Part shown: one piece after another, positions 13,380 to 25,600 of the stretch
Layout: every line of letters starts with the position of its first letter
Position numbering within the stretch: position 1 is the stretch's first letter
Assembly (NCBI RefSeq): GCF_014851395.1
Contig: NW_024040707.1
Span: 7,538,187-7,602,186, forward strand
Length of the DNA: 64,000 bases
Origin: Micropterus salmoides
Taxonomy: Eukaryota > Chordata > Actinopteri > Centrarchiformes > Centrarchidae
Reading direction: 5' to 3'
Position numbers and translations under genes: made by a program
Notes under the pieces: generated by a model
The model's database searches: none
What the model saw: the letters and a program-made list of their open reading frames with translations, nothing else
Told to the model about the DNA's origin: nothing

Positions 13380-14160
13380 GTCAATTTAGAAGTTTTCAAT
13401 GGTATCGCATGACCTTCATCAGTAGATAGGAGTTTGCCTAGTTGTTAGATTCCCACCGTGAGCTCTTTCTGTGCAAACTCAATCAGCTGATGAAGATCAT
13501 GTGACATGACTAAACGGATGATGATGTAACTGTTTCTCAAATGCTGTTCAATAATGACCTCTGAACTGCATCTTTAAAGCCAACATGAATGAGTAGTCTT
13601 TAGTGCTATGAAAAAAAGAACTTTTAATTCCTACATTCATTTGATATCATCAAAAGCTCCAGAACAGCTACTAAATGGACCTTGTGATGACACTGCTTTG
13701 TCAAGCAAAATATCTGTAGGACTGGACAAGTTGTCTTGATCTTAAATAAACCTTTTGTTTCGCACTTACTGTCTAAAAACACTTGTACATCTACGACAAT
13801 GTTAGTATTTTGTAAGCAGTATTCTCAGTAAATGTTCCTTGATTCTTTTTCTGAGCGCTTTCTTTAAAAATTAGAAGCTCATGTGAAATGATTAAATACT
13901 CAAGAACAGCTGCTAAAGGGGGCTTGTAGTCACTTTTTTTCTTAACTGCTGTTTCCAAGGTCAAGGATGAACTTTGAACTTTGAACTTCAGCTTTAAAAA
14001 CCGACATGGACAACACAATCCTTCAAGTGCTAAGAGAAATTGGAAATTTGAGAATCTACAATTCCAGGACAGCAGGGCAAACGCCATCCGCTGATGAAGA
14101 TCATGATCAAAAGCTCCAGCTCCAGAGCAGCTACTGAATGGACCCTTATGGTGAGATTAG
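13380..14160. repeat. Degenerate local repeat array
   Basis: The motif GCTGATGAAGATCATG occurs at about 13485 and 14090. The motif AAAGCTCCAGAACAGCTACT and its variants (GAACAGCTGCTAAAGG, GAGCAGCTACTGAATGGACC) occur at about 13653, 13905 and 14112. It looks like several diverged units of one repeat. Confidence 0.5.
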
Positions 14161-15419
14161 GCTATAGTTTGACCAGTGGCATTAACCTGCAACCAGACTT
14201 ATATCTGTACAATAGATGATACAATAAAATTCCAACATAAACATATCAGTGCATCAAATGATGAAAATAAAGTGTTGGGCTATGAACTAAACTAACTAAA
14301 CCACATTCTTGAAATCATTAATTTAAGCCAGCACATGTAGCCTTTCTACAGATGCCATCTTTTATGATGGCCAACACTTTAATATCCTAATAGTTCATAA
14401 AAACGAGCTGAGATTCCTTGTCCTTGTTTTTGTTTTTCGGTGGTGGACAGAGACCAGACAAGACATCTGGTCCCAGATTAGACCAGTGTGTTTAAGACAG
14501 GCTTAAGACTCCGGTGGCCTGGAACATTGAAGGGTTCCAGACTCAACCAATTAAGGCTGCTAAACTTTAACTCCATGCTTACTTCACTTACCCATGAACC
14601 CATGAACTGCCAGCAGTGCATACGTCACACACGCAAAGCCTACGAGAGCTAAAAGCTTGAGCTTGCTACGTCCAGAGTTGAAACAATTAGTCAAGTAATT
14701 AATAAGTAGACTAATAGAATATTAATGTGCAACAATATTGATCATTCTTTAGGTCTCTTTTTTTTTTAAAGCAAAAATGGCCTAAATATGAAAAAGAGTA
14801 TCATGTTATTGTCAACTCAGTCTCTCTGGGCTTTCGGACAACACATCCCTCTCTGGGAAAGAGCAATAGGCATTATTTTCTTTTTGATTAAGAAAACAAT
14901 TGTTAGTTGCAGCCCTGGAAAAAAACTAAACATTAAAATTTTCACTGTCATCTGAATTATGAGCTGGGAAGGAGAGAGGAGGACAGATGGCAGGTCTGTT
15001 ATGGTGGGGGTGCACAAAAAATAATGTTGGTTGTAGATTTATAAGAGGTAATATCTATCATCTGCGTTTATGCTGAGTTGTCCCAAGACTCTTTATCATG
15101 AAGAGAACTGAAGATCAGAGTGTACTGTCCTCTCTGACTAAAATACCCCTGCCTCCAGCTGAGATAATTTCTCAGGTCAGTTGCCAAATCCAGCCATTAA
15201 CTTTGATGACTGGAGGAAAGCATTAAACAAAGATCTGGCGCCTGAGGATCAAAGTCATGAAAGCTCCTCTGTTCACCTTCCTATCTGACTACTTGGAGAG
15301 CAACTTAGGTCACAGAGTGTGTTACACAAGCTGTTTTTTAAAGAACAAAGCATTCAGGTGACTCATTTTAAGATGCTGATCCAACAGCTTGGGTGATCAA
15401 TAGCTGAATTCGTACTTAC

Positions 15420-15501
15420 TGAGTCGTAATCTGAGACCAAGCCAGCTCCTTGGTGGCGATTTGTGCAGAACTGAATTCATGGTCCACTTGTTCGGCACCA
15501 T
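15420..15501 (-). CDS. Possible first coding exon, unidentified gene
   Basis: A minus-strand ATG at 15501 (second in-frame ATG at 15480) opens 27 codons plus 1 nt: MVPNKWTMNSVLHKS, then PPRSWLGLRLRL, ending at a strong donor (GACTCA|GTAAGTAC). An in-frame TAG directly precedes the ATG. It lies at the edge of a CpG-rich block. No matching second exon was found, so it may instead be a noncoding 5' exon or chance. Confidence 0.3.
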
Positions 15502-15649
15502 CTATGCAGGCAATCCTTCTTGGGGGGGGAAAAAACAACCCTGCAGCAACACCAGCACCTCACAGGTCTTCCTGTCTTGGTGGCAGGCTCAATGCAAATC
15601 ACAAAGCAATGTTTAATAAGCAGGCTTCCCTATGTCATTCTCATACCCA

Positions 15650-16270
15650 TGTCTGCTGTCGCCCTCCTCTAAAACGCAATTCGCTCAGCCTATGAGATCT
15701 GGTCGGTGGCGAGCACAAAGCTGCAACTCACATCACGGTGAACGCACGGAAAAGAGTGGTCAAAAAAACAGAAGCATCCCTCGGTTTCATACAAGGAAAA
15801 GTTAGCACCGGTCTATTAACCACTGGGTTGCAGCTGCAACTTGGTCGCCGTGCTAAGCTGTAAATAACCTGTTGCTGGCTGCACACACTGCTACGAAAAA
15901 GAAATCTCCTCGACGGCCAACGAAAACGTATGCTGGTCATAGACTGTATGGTGAAGCTCGATCGATGCGGGAATGGGGTTACGAGGCAAAAAAAAACCCC
16001 AACACTTTTCAGGGTCTTCAAAACAGCATATCCATGGATGGACGTCCTTCTATCAACTTTACACAACGCGCTGCTGAAGTTTAACACACATTATCCGCTG
16101 TTTCGTCTCGCCGCCCACTGTGATCAACCATCGGCTCTCCTCCATTCATTCAGACAACCTGGATCCACAAAGACTGAATGCAGAGTGGCGCAATGTTTCG
16201 GCTAGAGGCGCCAGAGACATCAACAACATATTCATTCAACAACAGCAGCCACGCACAGACCAGAGGTGCG
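15650..16270. promoter_or_regulatory. CpG-rich block, possible promoter
   Basis: CpG is dense here (CGACGGCCAACG, CTCGATCGATGCGG, ACACAACGCGCTG, CGTCTCGCCGCCC, TCGGCTAGAGGCGCC) in otherwise CpG-poor DNA. A good minus-strand donor lies just beyond at 15419. Overlapping open frames on both strands look fortuitous. Confidence 0.4.
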
Positions 16271-19200
16271 TTCAGTCTCTGGGTGATTTTGACTAAAGAT
16301 GGTTTAGATTTCTGTCCTGCTGATACAACCTGACAGCTGATAATAGTCTAAAAGAGTGAACACGTTATCCAATTACCATATGTCTTCATTCCACCTTAAA
16401 GGGGGTGAGGTCTTTTATGACATTGCCTTAATGTTAACGTTAAGTTACCCAAGTTAAGTTGAAGTTACCTGGCAAAGCATATAAGTTATTGTTGCCATGC
16501 CTATCAGGCTTGTATTGAGGAGCACATAGCGGTTTGTTACAGTGATAACATGGCAGATTCATCACTCAAAATTAGTAGTTTTAGCTAATTGTTTTTCCAA
16601 TTTAACATGCACATGAACAAAATCAGCTTCTCATTGCTGCCAGCTGACAAAATTTCTTGACTGAAATGACAACCGTTGCTAGCAGATCTTAGCTAATGCT
16701 AACGTAAACAGTAACATTTTGGTTGAAAACTGCTTCAGGTTTTATTTTAAAAATGGAAAACCTGTTTTAAAAATGCACACATTGTACATGATATAACGCT
16801 AAAATACTGATGCTAAAGCAACTCAGGCAAAGAGTCAGCAACCTAACTTACCAGACATGATAATTAACTTGTGGTAGCTATGGCGCTAATTAGCATCAGT
16901 AACTTACAGTAGGCCTATTGTTTTAACTGTAAATAACCTTAGTGTGTTATTTACTCTATAACCTTTGGATGTTTAGAAAATAAAATACTTGGACAAGAAA
17001 AAAGTTAGACTTATGCTTCAATGTTTGTATTTTCAAACAAAGAGAAAGGGATTGAAGTATGAGGGATAACCAATGACTTTGAAAAATGCTATCTTACACT
17101 AGTTTGGCTGGAGCTGCTAGTGTAAACTTCTCCAAGCCAAATAAATAGCAGGGCAGAGTCACCATCATTATTCTAAACTCAGATGTACTCTTGGCTCCCA
17201 TGTAGTGGATGTTCCAGTCCAAAACAGTTGACCATCAATCATAATATACAGGTTAGCTAATGGCATTCCACTTGTCTCTGGAAATAATGCTTTACTGCTT
17301 TATGTTGGGAACCTGGAAATATGCATGACTTAATATCACCTGTCTTAAGGGACCCAGCAGCTAATTTTTGTCCTGAGGACCCTTAAGACATCGAGCCATT
17401 GTGATATTATGTTATGTTTGTGTGGCGTCAAAAATCAAACCGTATCACGAAATAGCCTGTTAAATATGTGGGGTCTTCTCTCTTATTCACTGAACATAGG
17501 GGATTGGAGAGGTTTAACAAGTACATTGCCTTTGCAATGTTACTTGATTCAATTGTCTTTGCTCTCAACAGATGCACTGTTTTTTTGGGACAGATATGAG
17601 AGAAATCAAGCATTTATTGCCAACACAAGGTCTATGATTAAAATATGGTTTAAGTACAGGCACACAACAAAGGTTTCTATATGACTTTGCCTGTTGGCAG
17701 GTATCTGGAATACTTTTCTGGATGATGTTCAAGACTTTAAACAGATGACTGATAGCATGTGAAGAATATTTAAAATATAGCCCTGGTAAAAACAGCTGTA
17801 TGGTAGAGAACGTTTGGAATTTTTGCTTGGAAAAACTGCTGCTACTTTATCAAAATAGTTTTAATATTTTTTTATCAATCAATTAATCAACTAATCATTT
17901 CAGTTCCAATCCTTTTTGAGCAGTGCTAGGGGTAACAACGCATGCAACGCAGAAAGCATGCAATGCTCTATTCGATTTACATGCATGCTTTCTCTTTCAA
18001 ACTTTGATGCCAGGTATGTTTAACATACTCTTAAGCTTTCCTTTGAAGTTTGCAAATACATGGCAGCAGCATCAAATGAATCCAAAGAGTTAAGGAACGA
18101 TATATTTCACTCTAAGTCTGTTTTTTGCTTGCTTGTTCTAAAATAAATTTAAATTTGTAGTCTGCATTGGAATGCATTTCAGTGTTATTTCTGATCACAC
18201 AGGTTCATGACGACTGCCTATTGGCACCTCTACAGTGGGATTTGTCTTTGGTTTGCATGAGGTCTATGGGAAAACATCTGACCTGACAAAGCCAAAACAA
18301 AGACTCTGCCAAAATGTAGCGGTGTTGTGTTTGTATGCTCCGACCCTCAATAAAGAGGCGGGGAACGGCGAACAAAGAAAAGCAAGGGGGCAGAGAGGGG
18401 ATGTTAAAACAGCCCACTTAACAAATTAGCAATTCTTCACTGCCTGAGTGGATGTTTACAACCAAGTCCTCCTTCAATTCTTCCAGTCAGATAATTTAAA
18501 GGTCGATTCACATACAGTTCCAAGTCATTCAGATCGGGACTGTAATTTCTTAGATTCATCTGGATTTGCTTTTAAAACCATTATAAAACCTTAAAGTTAT
18601 TCAGTATTAGAGGCCAGTGTCTTGACTGTTTTTATTGCAGTTTTCCTGCCCTTGAGACTTTTGTAACAGAACATCTGCTGTTCAGAGCAAAATCTTAACA
18701 TACATTTGCTGCCCCCCTGAGGTCCAGAAGGTAGCACCAAAAAAGAAATCTTTTTATTTGATTTCTTATATACCACATAGGCCTACATAAAAAATTGTAA
18801 ACATGTTGCATTGACAAAACGTCTTGAAAGTATAGCAACACTATTGTGTCCCTTTAACACAATACTAAATGTGCAACAGTTAATGCAGAGTTAGTCAGCA
18901 ATAACAAAAAATAGAGCCATTTCAGTAAAACCTTTGACCAGCATAAAAACAACACTGACAAAATCCTGTTCTTTTAGTGAATGTAAGATTTTAAGTATAA
19001 ATATGAAAAGTCTTAGCAGTGTGCATTTTATTCAATAATACAAATGAACAAAGTACTGTCTGAATCAGGGACTATACCGCATACTGTGATAAAATGTGGT
19101 TAAATGGCTCTTGCCTAGTTGAAATCTATATGGATGCATGGCTATGATTGTGAAAGAAATATCAAGATTGGTCAAAAATACTATTGAAAGCAAGAAAAGC

Positions 19201-19634
19201 ACAACATCTGAACCAAAGTTGTTTCTCATTTAATATCTGGCGGGTTTTGTATTGATTTGCAGCTTTGGAATGCAATCTACAAATAAGAGACATCAAACAA
19301 GAGCTTCAACTACAAAGTGTGATCTTATTGTCCATGTGACAGAAAACACAAACTTCTTTACAGCGCCATCAAGAGTACGTACAGTAGGGGGTTGTAAGAC
19401 ATGGTGAGAACACCCAGTTTTCAGTCAGGAAGTGCAGTAACAGGAAGGCAGCCATGTCTTCCTGCAGAGTCTGTAAGCCTGGCTGCTCTGTCAAAACTGA
19501 ATCGTGAAATTTAAAAAAACTGTCTGCCTCACACGCTGTTCTGTACATTCAAAGGCCAAAAGTGATTGGTTTGGCATGAGACACAGGTCAAAAAGAGTAA
19601 AGGGCAATAAGCAGATGCTGTGTAGAAAATGTCA
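16271..19634. other. nol9: Intergenic, including the NOL9 3' region
   Basis: AT-rich. The right end is probably NOL9 3'UTR. No exon was recognised; short TAGCTAATGCTAACG text suggests repeat remnants. Confidence 0.5.
19027..19032 (-). terminator. nol9: Candidate NOL9 polyadenylation signal (AATAAA)
   Basis: The minus-strand AATAAA lies about 600 bp beyond the NOL9 stop (19635). Other weaker options exist; not proven. Confidence 0.3.
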
Positions 19635-22600
19635 TTACATCCCTATGTGACTTGGTCTCATCAGTCCCTTGAAGACTCGCATCTTTCCTGCACCAGAGAG
19701 ATCAAAACTGTAGTCTGTTGTGACATAGGGCATCTCTCCTTCAAAGCCAGGCTGAAACAAAAACAAAGACACCATGAGTTATGGTGAAAGTAAGCTCTGG
19801 ACGGATGTTTATGTATCACTATGTGCTACAGCGAGGAAAATACTGTCCTTTTAAGTGCATTGTGTATGAAAGAACAGAACTGTCTTCTGACCTGTGTTGT
19901 GAGGATGCAGGAGGGCAGTGATATCGCTCCCAAGAGGAGACAGTTGACCTTACGAAGGATCGAGGGATCTACAGGCGTCAGCAGAAAGTACAGCCCTCGC
20001 TCCGTATCAATACCTCGAAGCACACCTGGAACACATTAACATGTAAATAACCTTCAATTTATAACTAACAGCAATCACATGTTCTGTTTCAGGTTCCTGG
20101 AGACCCTAGGCCCTCGTTAAAAGTTTTTATTACCATGATACAAAGTTTTTGAGAATTACTTACATAAACATGATTTTTAAGTGATGTCAGCAACAAGTTT
20201 GTTTATCAGAGGTCTGACAGGGATTTAGATTTAAGCCCCTTTTCCACTGCACGGTACCAGCTCAACTCAACTCGACTCGTCTTTTTTTGGTTTTCCATTG
20301 TGGAAAAGTTGCACCTGTACCTGCCTTCCAGGTTCCTTTTTTTTGTATCACCTCCGTCAAGGTTCCAAGCGAACTGAGACGATACTAAAATGTGACGTGA
20401 AAACACGGCAGACTACTGATTGGTCAGAGAGAATCGTCACTATTCACTGCGTCATCATTGCGTGGGCCTGACAGAGGCCAGCAACAGAAAGTTTTATATT
20501 TTACAGTTTTCATATGTTATTTCATCACTAAATACACTTCTGAGAAGTTTTGAGGTAAGAAATCAGCTGTGTAGATTTTGAATATTGATAATTTCATGAG
20601 AAGTGATGGCGGAACAAAAATGTGCTTGAAAGTTTTCGTAGTTGAGGAGCTCCGCAAGTGGCGGGAGGGGAAGCCTGCGCAAACCCGCGGGGAGGAGCTC
20701 ACGAGGCTGTCCAGCCGCCCGCTCAGAGCCCTCTGGTCCCACTGTGACACAGACCGCTGCAGCAACAACGGCAGAGGAAGCTGTGAGGTTTTCATACCAC
20801 TTATCTGTCTTTACATTCTAAGTAATGATTTAAGTTAAAAACTTTCAACAAGAGACAGACGTGTGTGGGTCGCTGGTGTGTGTGTCGCATTGAAAATTAC
20901 ATTGCGGCAGTTTTGTGTGGCGTCGCAATGACAATCAGCTACATTGATACTATCTCTGGGTACTATCTGCAATGGAAAACGGAGCACGGCCAAAACGAGT
21001 AGAGTCGAGCTGAGCTGGTAATGGAAAAATTAGTCTGTGAGATTTAACTTACCCCAAACATCACTATGTAGGACAACATACTATACATTTCTATGTGAAT
21101 TACATGTAGGCAAACACAATGTATATACATGTGTATGTATAAATACATACCTATATAAACATAAACAGTTCAATGGTCATTCTACATGTTAATTTGACCA
21201 TTCGTACAAAGGTTAGGCAGGATGCATACCAAAGCCCACACATGGGCAGATGGGTGCCTGCGACAGCAGGACAGGGCCTCCCCTGCTTGTTACTTTCTCT
21301 CCCAGGCAGCAGAGTCCCACCAGACTGGCATTGGCAGCATAAAACATGTGGCTGGGCACTACCTCGCAATGGATCACACCTAAAGCAACTGCTGTGTGGG
21401 GCACCTACAGACCAGAGGTAGAATGGTTAGGTACTTATCAACATGTCATTTCTCAGATGTTTAATCCAGTGGTTTAAACAGCTGGGGAGTTATATGTTGG
21501 AGCTATTTCTAAGATGGGAGCAGTGACAAGTAAAAAATGTCCAATATTTAAGCTCAGCTAATCCCATCCAGGCTCCAGCTTCATATCAGTACTAGGGGTG
21601 GGAATCTTTGGGCACCTCACAATTCGATTACGATTCAGAGGGCTGCGATTCAGTTATAAAACGATTATCGATGCATCTTGATGCATAATTTTTTCTATAC
21701 AGAATCCCTGGATAATTACTAAGCATTTCATTTGCACATTAAAATCCAAAAGAAACATCTCCTTATTAGCTTTAGGACTAGTTTGCATCCCTAATTTACT
21801 TTATTAATCTCAGCTCTGTGGTCCTTCATTTCTTTAACATCCAGACTCCGAAATATAAAGTTACTTATCAGGATATAGCCTACAGTATGTATACAGGACA
21901 GAGCTGTACACCAGTAATTCAGGACTGAATGCCTTGGTAAAGAGCTGGATTTTTAGTAGATCTTTTAAAGCAGTGGTTCCCAACATGGGGGGCGCCAGAA
22001 ATCACAGGGGATGCCCAAAGCTGTTTTGAGGTTGTCAAAAAAACTTTGATTTGCACATTTCAAAAAATCGTGATAACACAATAGATAATTTATACAAAAG
22101 TCTATAAACATTTTTTTCTTCACTTAAAACAGTAGGCAGACTACTTAGTAGTAGGGCTGTAATGGTTTTTAAACAGAGACCAAAATCCTGACACAAAAGT
22201 CCATGATCTCGTGTCGCGGATCCGAAAGACAGAACCGCGACACACCCGCTCATTAAGACAGTACACCTGTGGCGGCGGCGGCCGGTGGGCTCGGTAGCGG
22301 TGTATATTGTAGGCTGTTTGTATTAACAGTAGGTAATTTTCCACTATATAGTTTAGTGTTTATTTACTTGAATCTGCTCCTCTGCTCTTCTCCCCACACT
22401 CACACAGACCTAGCCTGCACCTCTGGTCTCTCACGGCAAACACGCAGGCTGGCTCCGCCTCTTTCTGCCTCTTTCTCACCCTTTATGTGTCTCTGCTGAT
22501 CAGCAGTACGTTTTATAAAGTCACCCGAGATTCAGTTTTCAAGTGCGCCGTATGTGGATCGAAACTGAAACTTAACGTTAGTGAGTGACATCTGCAGTGG

Positions 22601-25600
22601 TGCGTTCACTGTTGCTCCATAATGTAACATTACCTGCGTGTCCGTTGACATAATACCAGATAACCTCTCCCTCACCGTTTCTCTACAAAATGCTAAAGTG
22701 GGTTGCCAAATATGCTTTGGCACGTGGAACTGTACCTGTCCGGCCTGCCAGTATAGGCCTATGTTGAAAACACTTAATTTATTGCAAGCTGTAGGCTTAT
22801 ATTTTGTAAATATTACACCTTATAAACCCCTTTTCTTGGTATTAAACAACACCAAGAAACAAAACACCAGGAGACTTTTGGTGAAGGCCGACCAACAGCT
22901 GGTACAGATTTACACAGAGCCATGGAGGTGTCATTTGACTCCATGGGTTCGCTATTAGTAAGTAATTACATAATAATTTTTTGTGTGCTTGTTTTGCCAC
23001 AGCAGCTCTATCGGTCATGAGGCTTCTGGGCCTCATGTTGGCGGCTCACGTGGTGGTCCCCCTGGGCCTCCTCCATATGAGGAGGCCGCAGCGCTGGTTC
23101 ATCCACCTGCGTGTCGACCCGGTGAGACAGAGGCCCCTGATCTGGCCTACTGGCGGGACCCCCTTTCTCTTCGGTCAGGGTTCCCCTGGGCAGGGTCACA
23201 TCCCATATCTCTGTCTTCACAGACGCCTCCCTGATGGGCTGGGGCAGGACCTGCCTTTCTCAGGGGGTGGGCGGTCTGTGGCAGGGCCGCAGGCCTCTCC
23301 ACATAAACGTGCTGGAGCTCCTCACGGTGTGGAAGGGGATCCGACATTCTTCCCTCTGCTGTGGGATCAGCACCTGCTGTTCCGCACCGACTACAGGACC
23401 GCGTGGGCCTACATAAACCGCCAGGGTGGGGTGCGATCGGTGCAGCCGTTGGGTCTGGCCAGGCGGCTGCTCCTGTGGGCGCACACTCACTAGCTCTCCA
23501 TCAGAGCAGAACACATCCCTGGCGTGCTGTACGGAGGGGCGGACACCATGTCGAGGGAGGGCCCTTGGCCAGACCAGTGGCACCTCCATCCCGATCTGGT
23601 GACCAGATCTGGCTCCGGTTAGGCCATCAAGGAGAACGCTCAGTGCGCCCTTTGGTTTTCACTGAGCCCACGGGACGTCCCCCCACTGGGAGTGGACGTC
23701 TTAGCGCACCCCCTTTGGCCTCCCCAGCTGCTATATGCTTTTCTACCGGTGCGGCTAATCCCACGCCTTCTGGATCGCCTGCAGTTTTCAACCTTGGCGG
23801 TGACTCTGGTGGCCCCGGAGCACACCAGTGCATACTGGTTTCCCTGTCTCTAGCTGTTGCTGGCGGGGCAGCCGTGGAAACTCCCCTGGAGGGGGGATGC
23901 TCTCTCTCAGCAGGGGGTGCGATCTTTACTACCAGACTGAAACTTACCGCTAATATATTTTTCCACTAACGTTCAGCGTCACGTTCTGCCGCTCGCTCTC
24001 TCTCACTCGCTCGCTTGGGCTCACACACTGCGGTGGTGTGTCGAATACAGGAGGAACACTTGTCTCTGTTATGTGCGCGCCACTGGCGCTGCACTTTCGC
24101 GAGCTCCGCCTTTTGCGTTCCGTCAACATTACGTTATCAATTAACATTTAAATAATTGATTTTTGGACATTTGTTAATCAATTCATAATCTGCCACGTTC
24201 GCATCGCGATGCATCTAAGAATCGATTATTTCTTCCACCCCTAATCTGTACAGTCATCTTCCCGCTTCTCATTTAACTCTCAGCATGTAAGCAAACATGC
24301 ATATTACCTAAAATGACTACTTTAAAATGCTGGGACAAGCAGATACCGAACATGTGATGTGTTCTTTTCTTCTTTTTACTGGGCCACAAATCACTATAAC
24401 CTTGTAAAGTCTGAGTCATAATAAATAAGTTTAAACTTTGGCCACAATTTTCCAAGGTAATAAAAAAAACTAGAGGTCCTGTCAAGAATAGCAACATCAT
24501 GATTTCCATATACCTGGTATGGGGTGAGGCTGTGTAGAGGTCTAACTGGTCCAGGGTCAGAAGACTGCAGCTGACTCAAATAGGCCAGCAATGACAGCTC
24601 TCTGAGCTCATTAGTGCGCTGGTGTTTCCTGTCGAATACAATGCACCCACAAATAATGATTTAATACTGAAAGTTTGTATATGTTTATGCCAACATAGTG
24701 GTGGTGGTGTACTTACGCTGTTCCTTGGCGCCCCACTCCTTGAAACTCTGATTGTACAATAAGGTGAGTGTAACTTCTGGGGGGACTGTGGCTCTCCGTA
24801 AACTCGTCCAGGGCGGTCTGGGCAGGTGGGTGTGTCTGGTAGCCGTGTGCTGTCCTCAGAAACTCTGGAGTGAGGGCGGGACACTGCATGATACCACTAT
24901 GACTGAGCTGCACGACATGTGAGACTGGGAAGAAGCGGACCATGTCCACTAGCATCTGAAATCCGAATCCTGTGGACAGCCCAGACAAGCACATGTTCAG
25001 ACACTGTTTACAATTAGTGTAATGAAAGTTCTTTATAATCTTTTTCTACTGTCACAGAGGGTAGCCTGAGCTGACCTTTGACCCAGCCCATGGTGTTGAT
25101 AATAACAGGAGTCTCTCGGCTCTTGGAGCGTCTGCGCCACAAGGACTTAAGGGATTCCAGGTAGCGGTCTAAGTCAGACTCGCATGACGAATGACCATAG
25201 TAGATCATGTGGTCCGGTGTGAACTGGTGTGTGAAAGGAGGACCTGAAAAATAACTCAACATAAGTCTTCTAATCCCATTTTACACAAATAGTACAGGAA
25301 TAACACATGTCTAAAACTGTTGTATAGTAGTTATAAGTTATAGTTACATTTGTACAGATTAAACAAATAGATAAAATATTAATTAGTGATCGTTACAGGT
25401 ACTGGAAGGCACACTGAATACACTTAAAATATCTACTAAAAGGATGCCATGAACTGTGTTTAAAACTGTATTTGAAAGAGTGATATAGGTTCTTTAAATG
25501 CTGGGACACAATATAGTGCATTAAAATGCAATAAATACAAACCCCATATCACATCACAACTAAAAATCTATGCAGTCAAGTAAAGATTGATCCACGATTA

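Noticed and set aside
22981..23493. 170-codon frame considered as a host gene exon because of high GC
   Set aside because: Its motifs are those of DIRS RT/RNase H, with frameshifts, inside a transposon.
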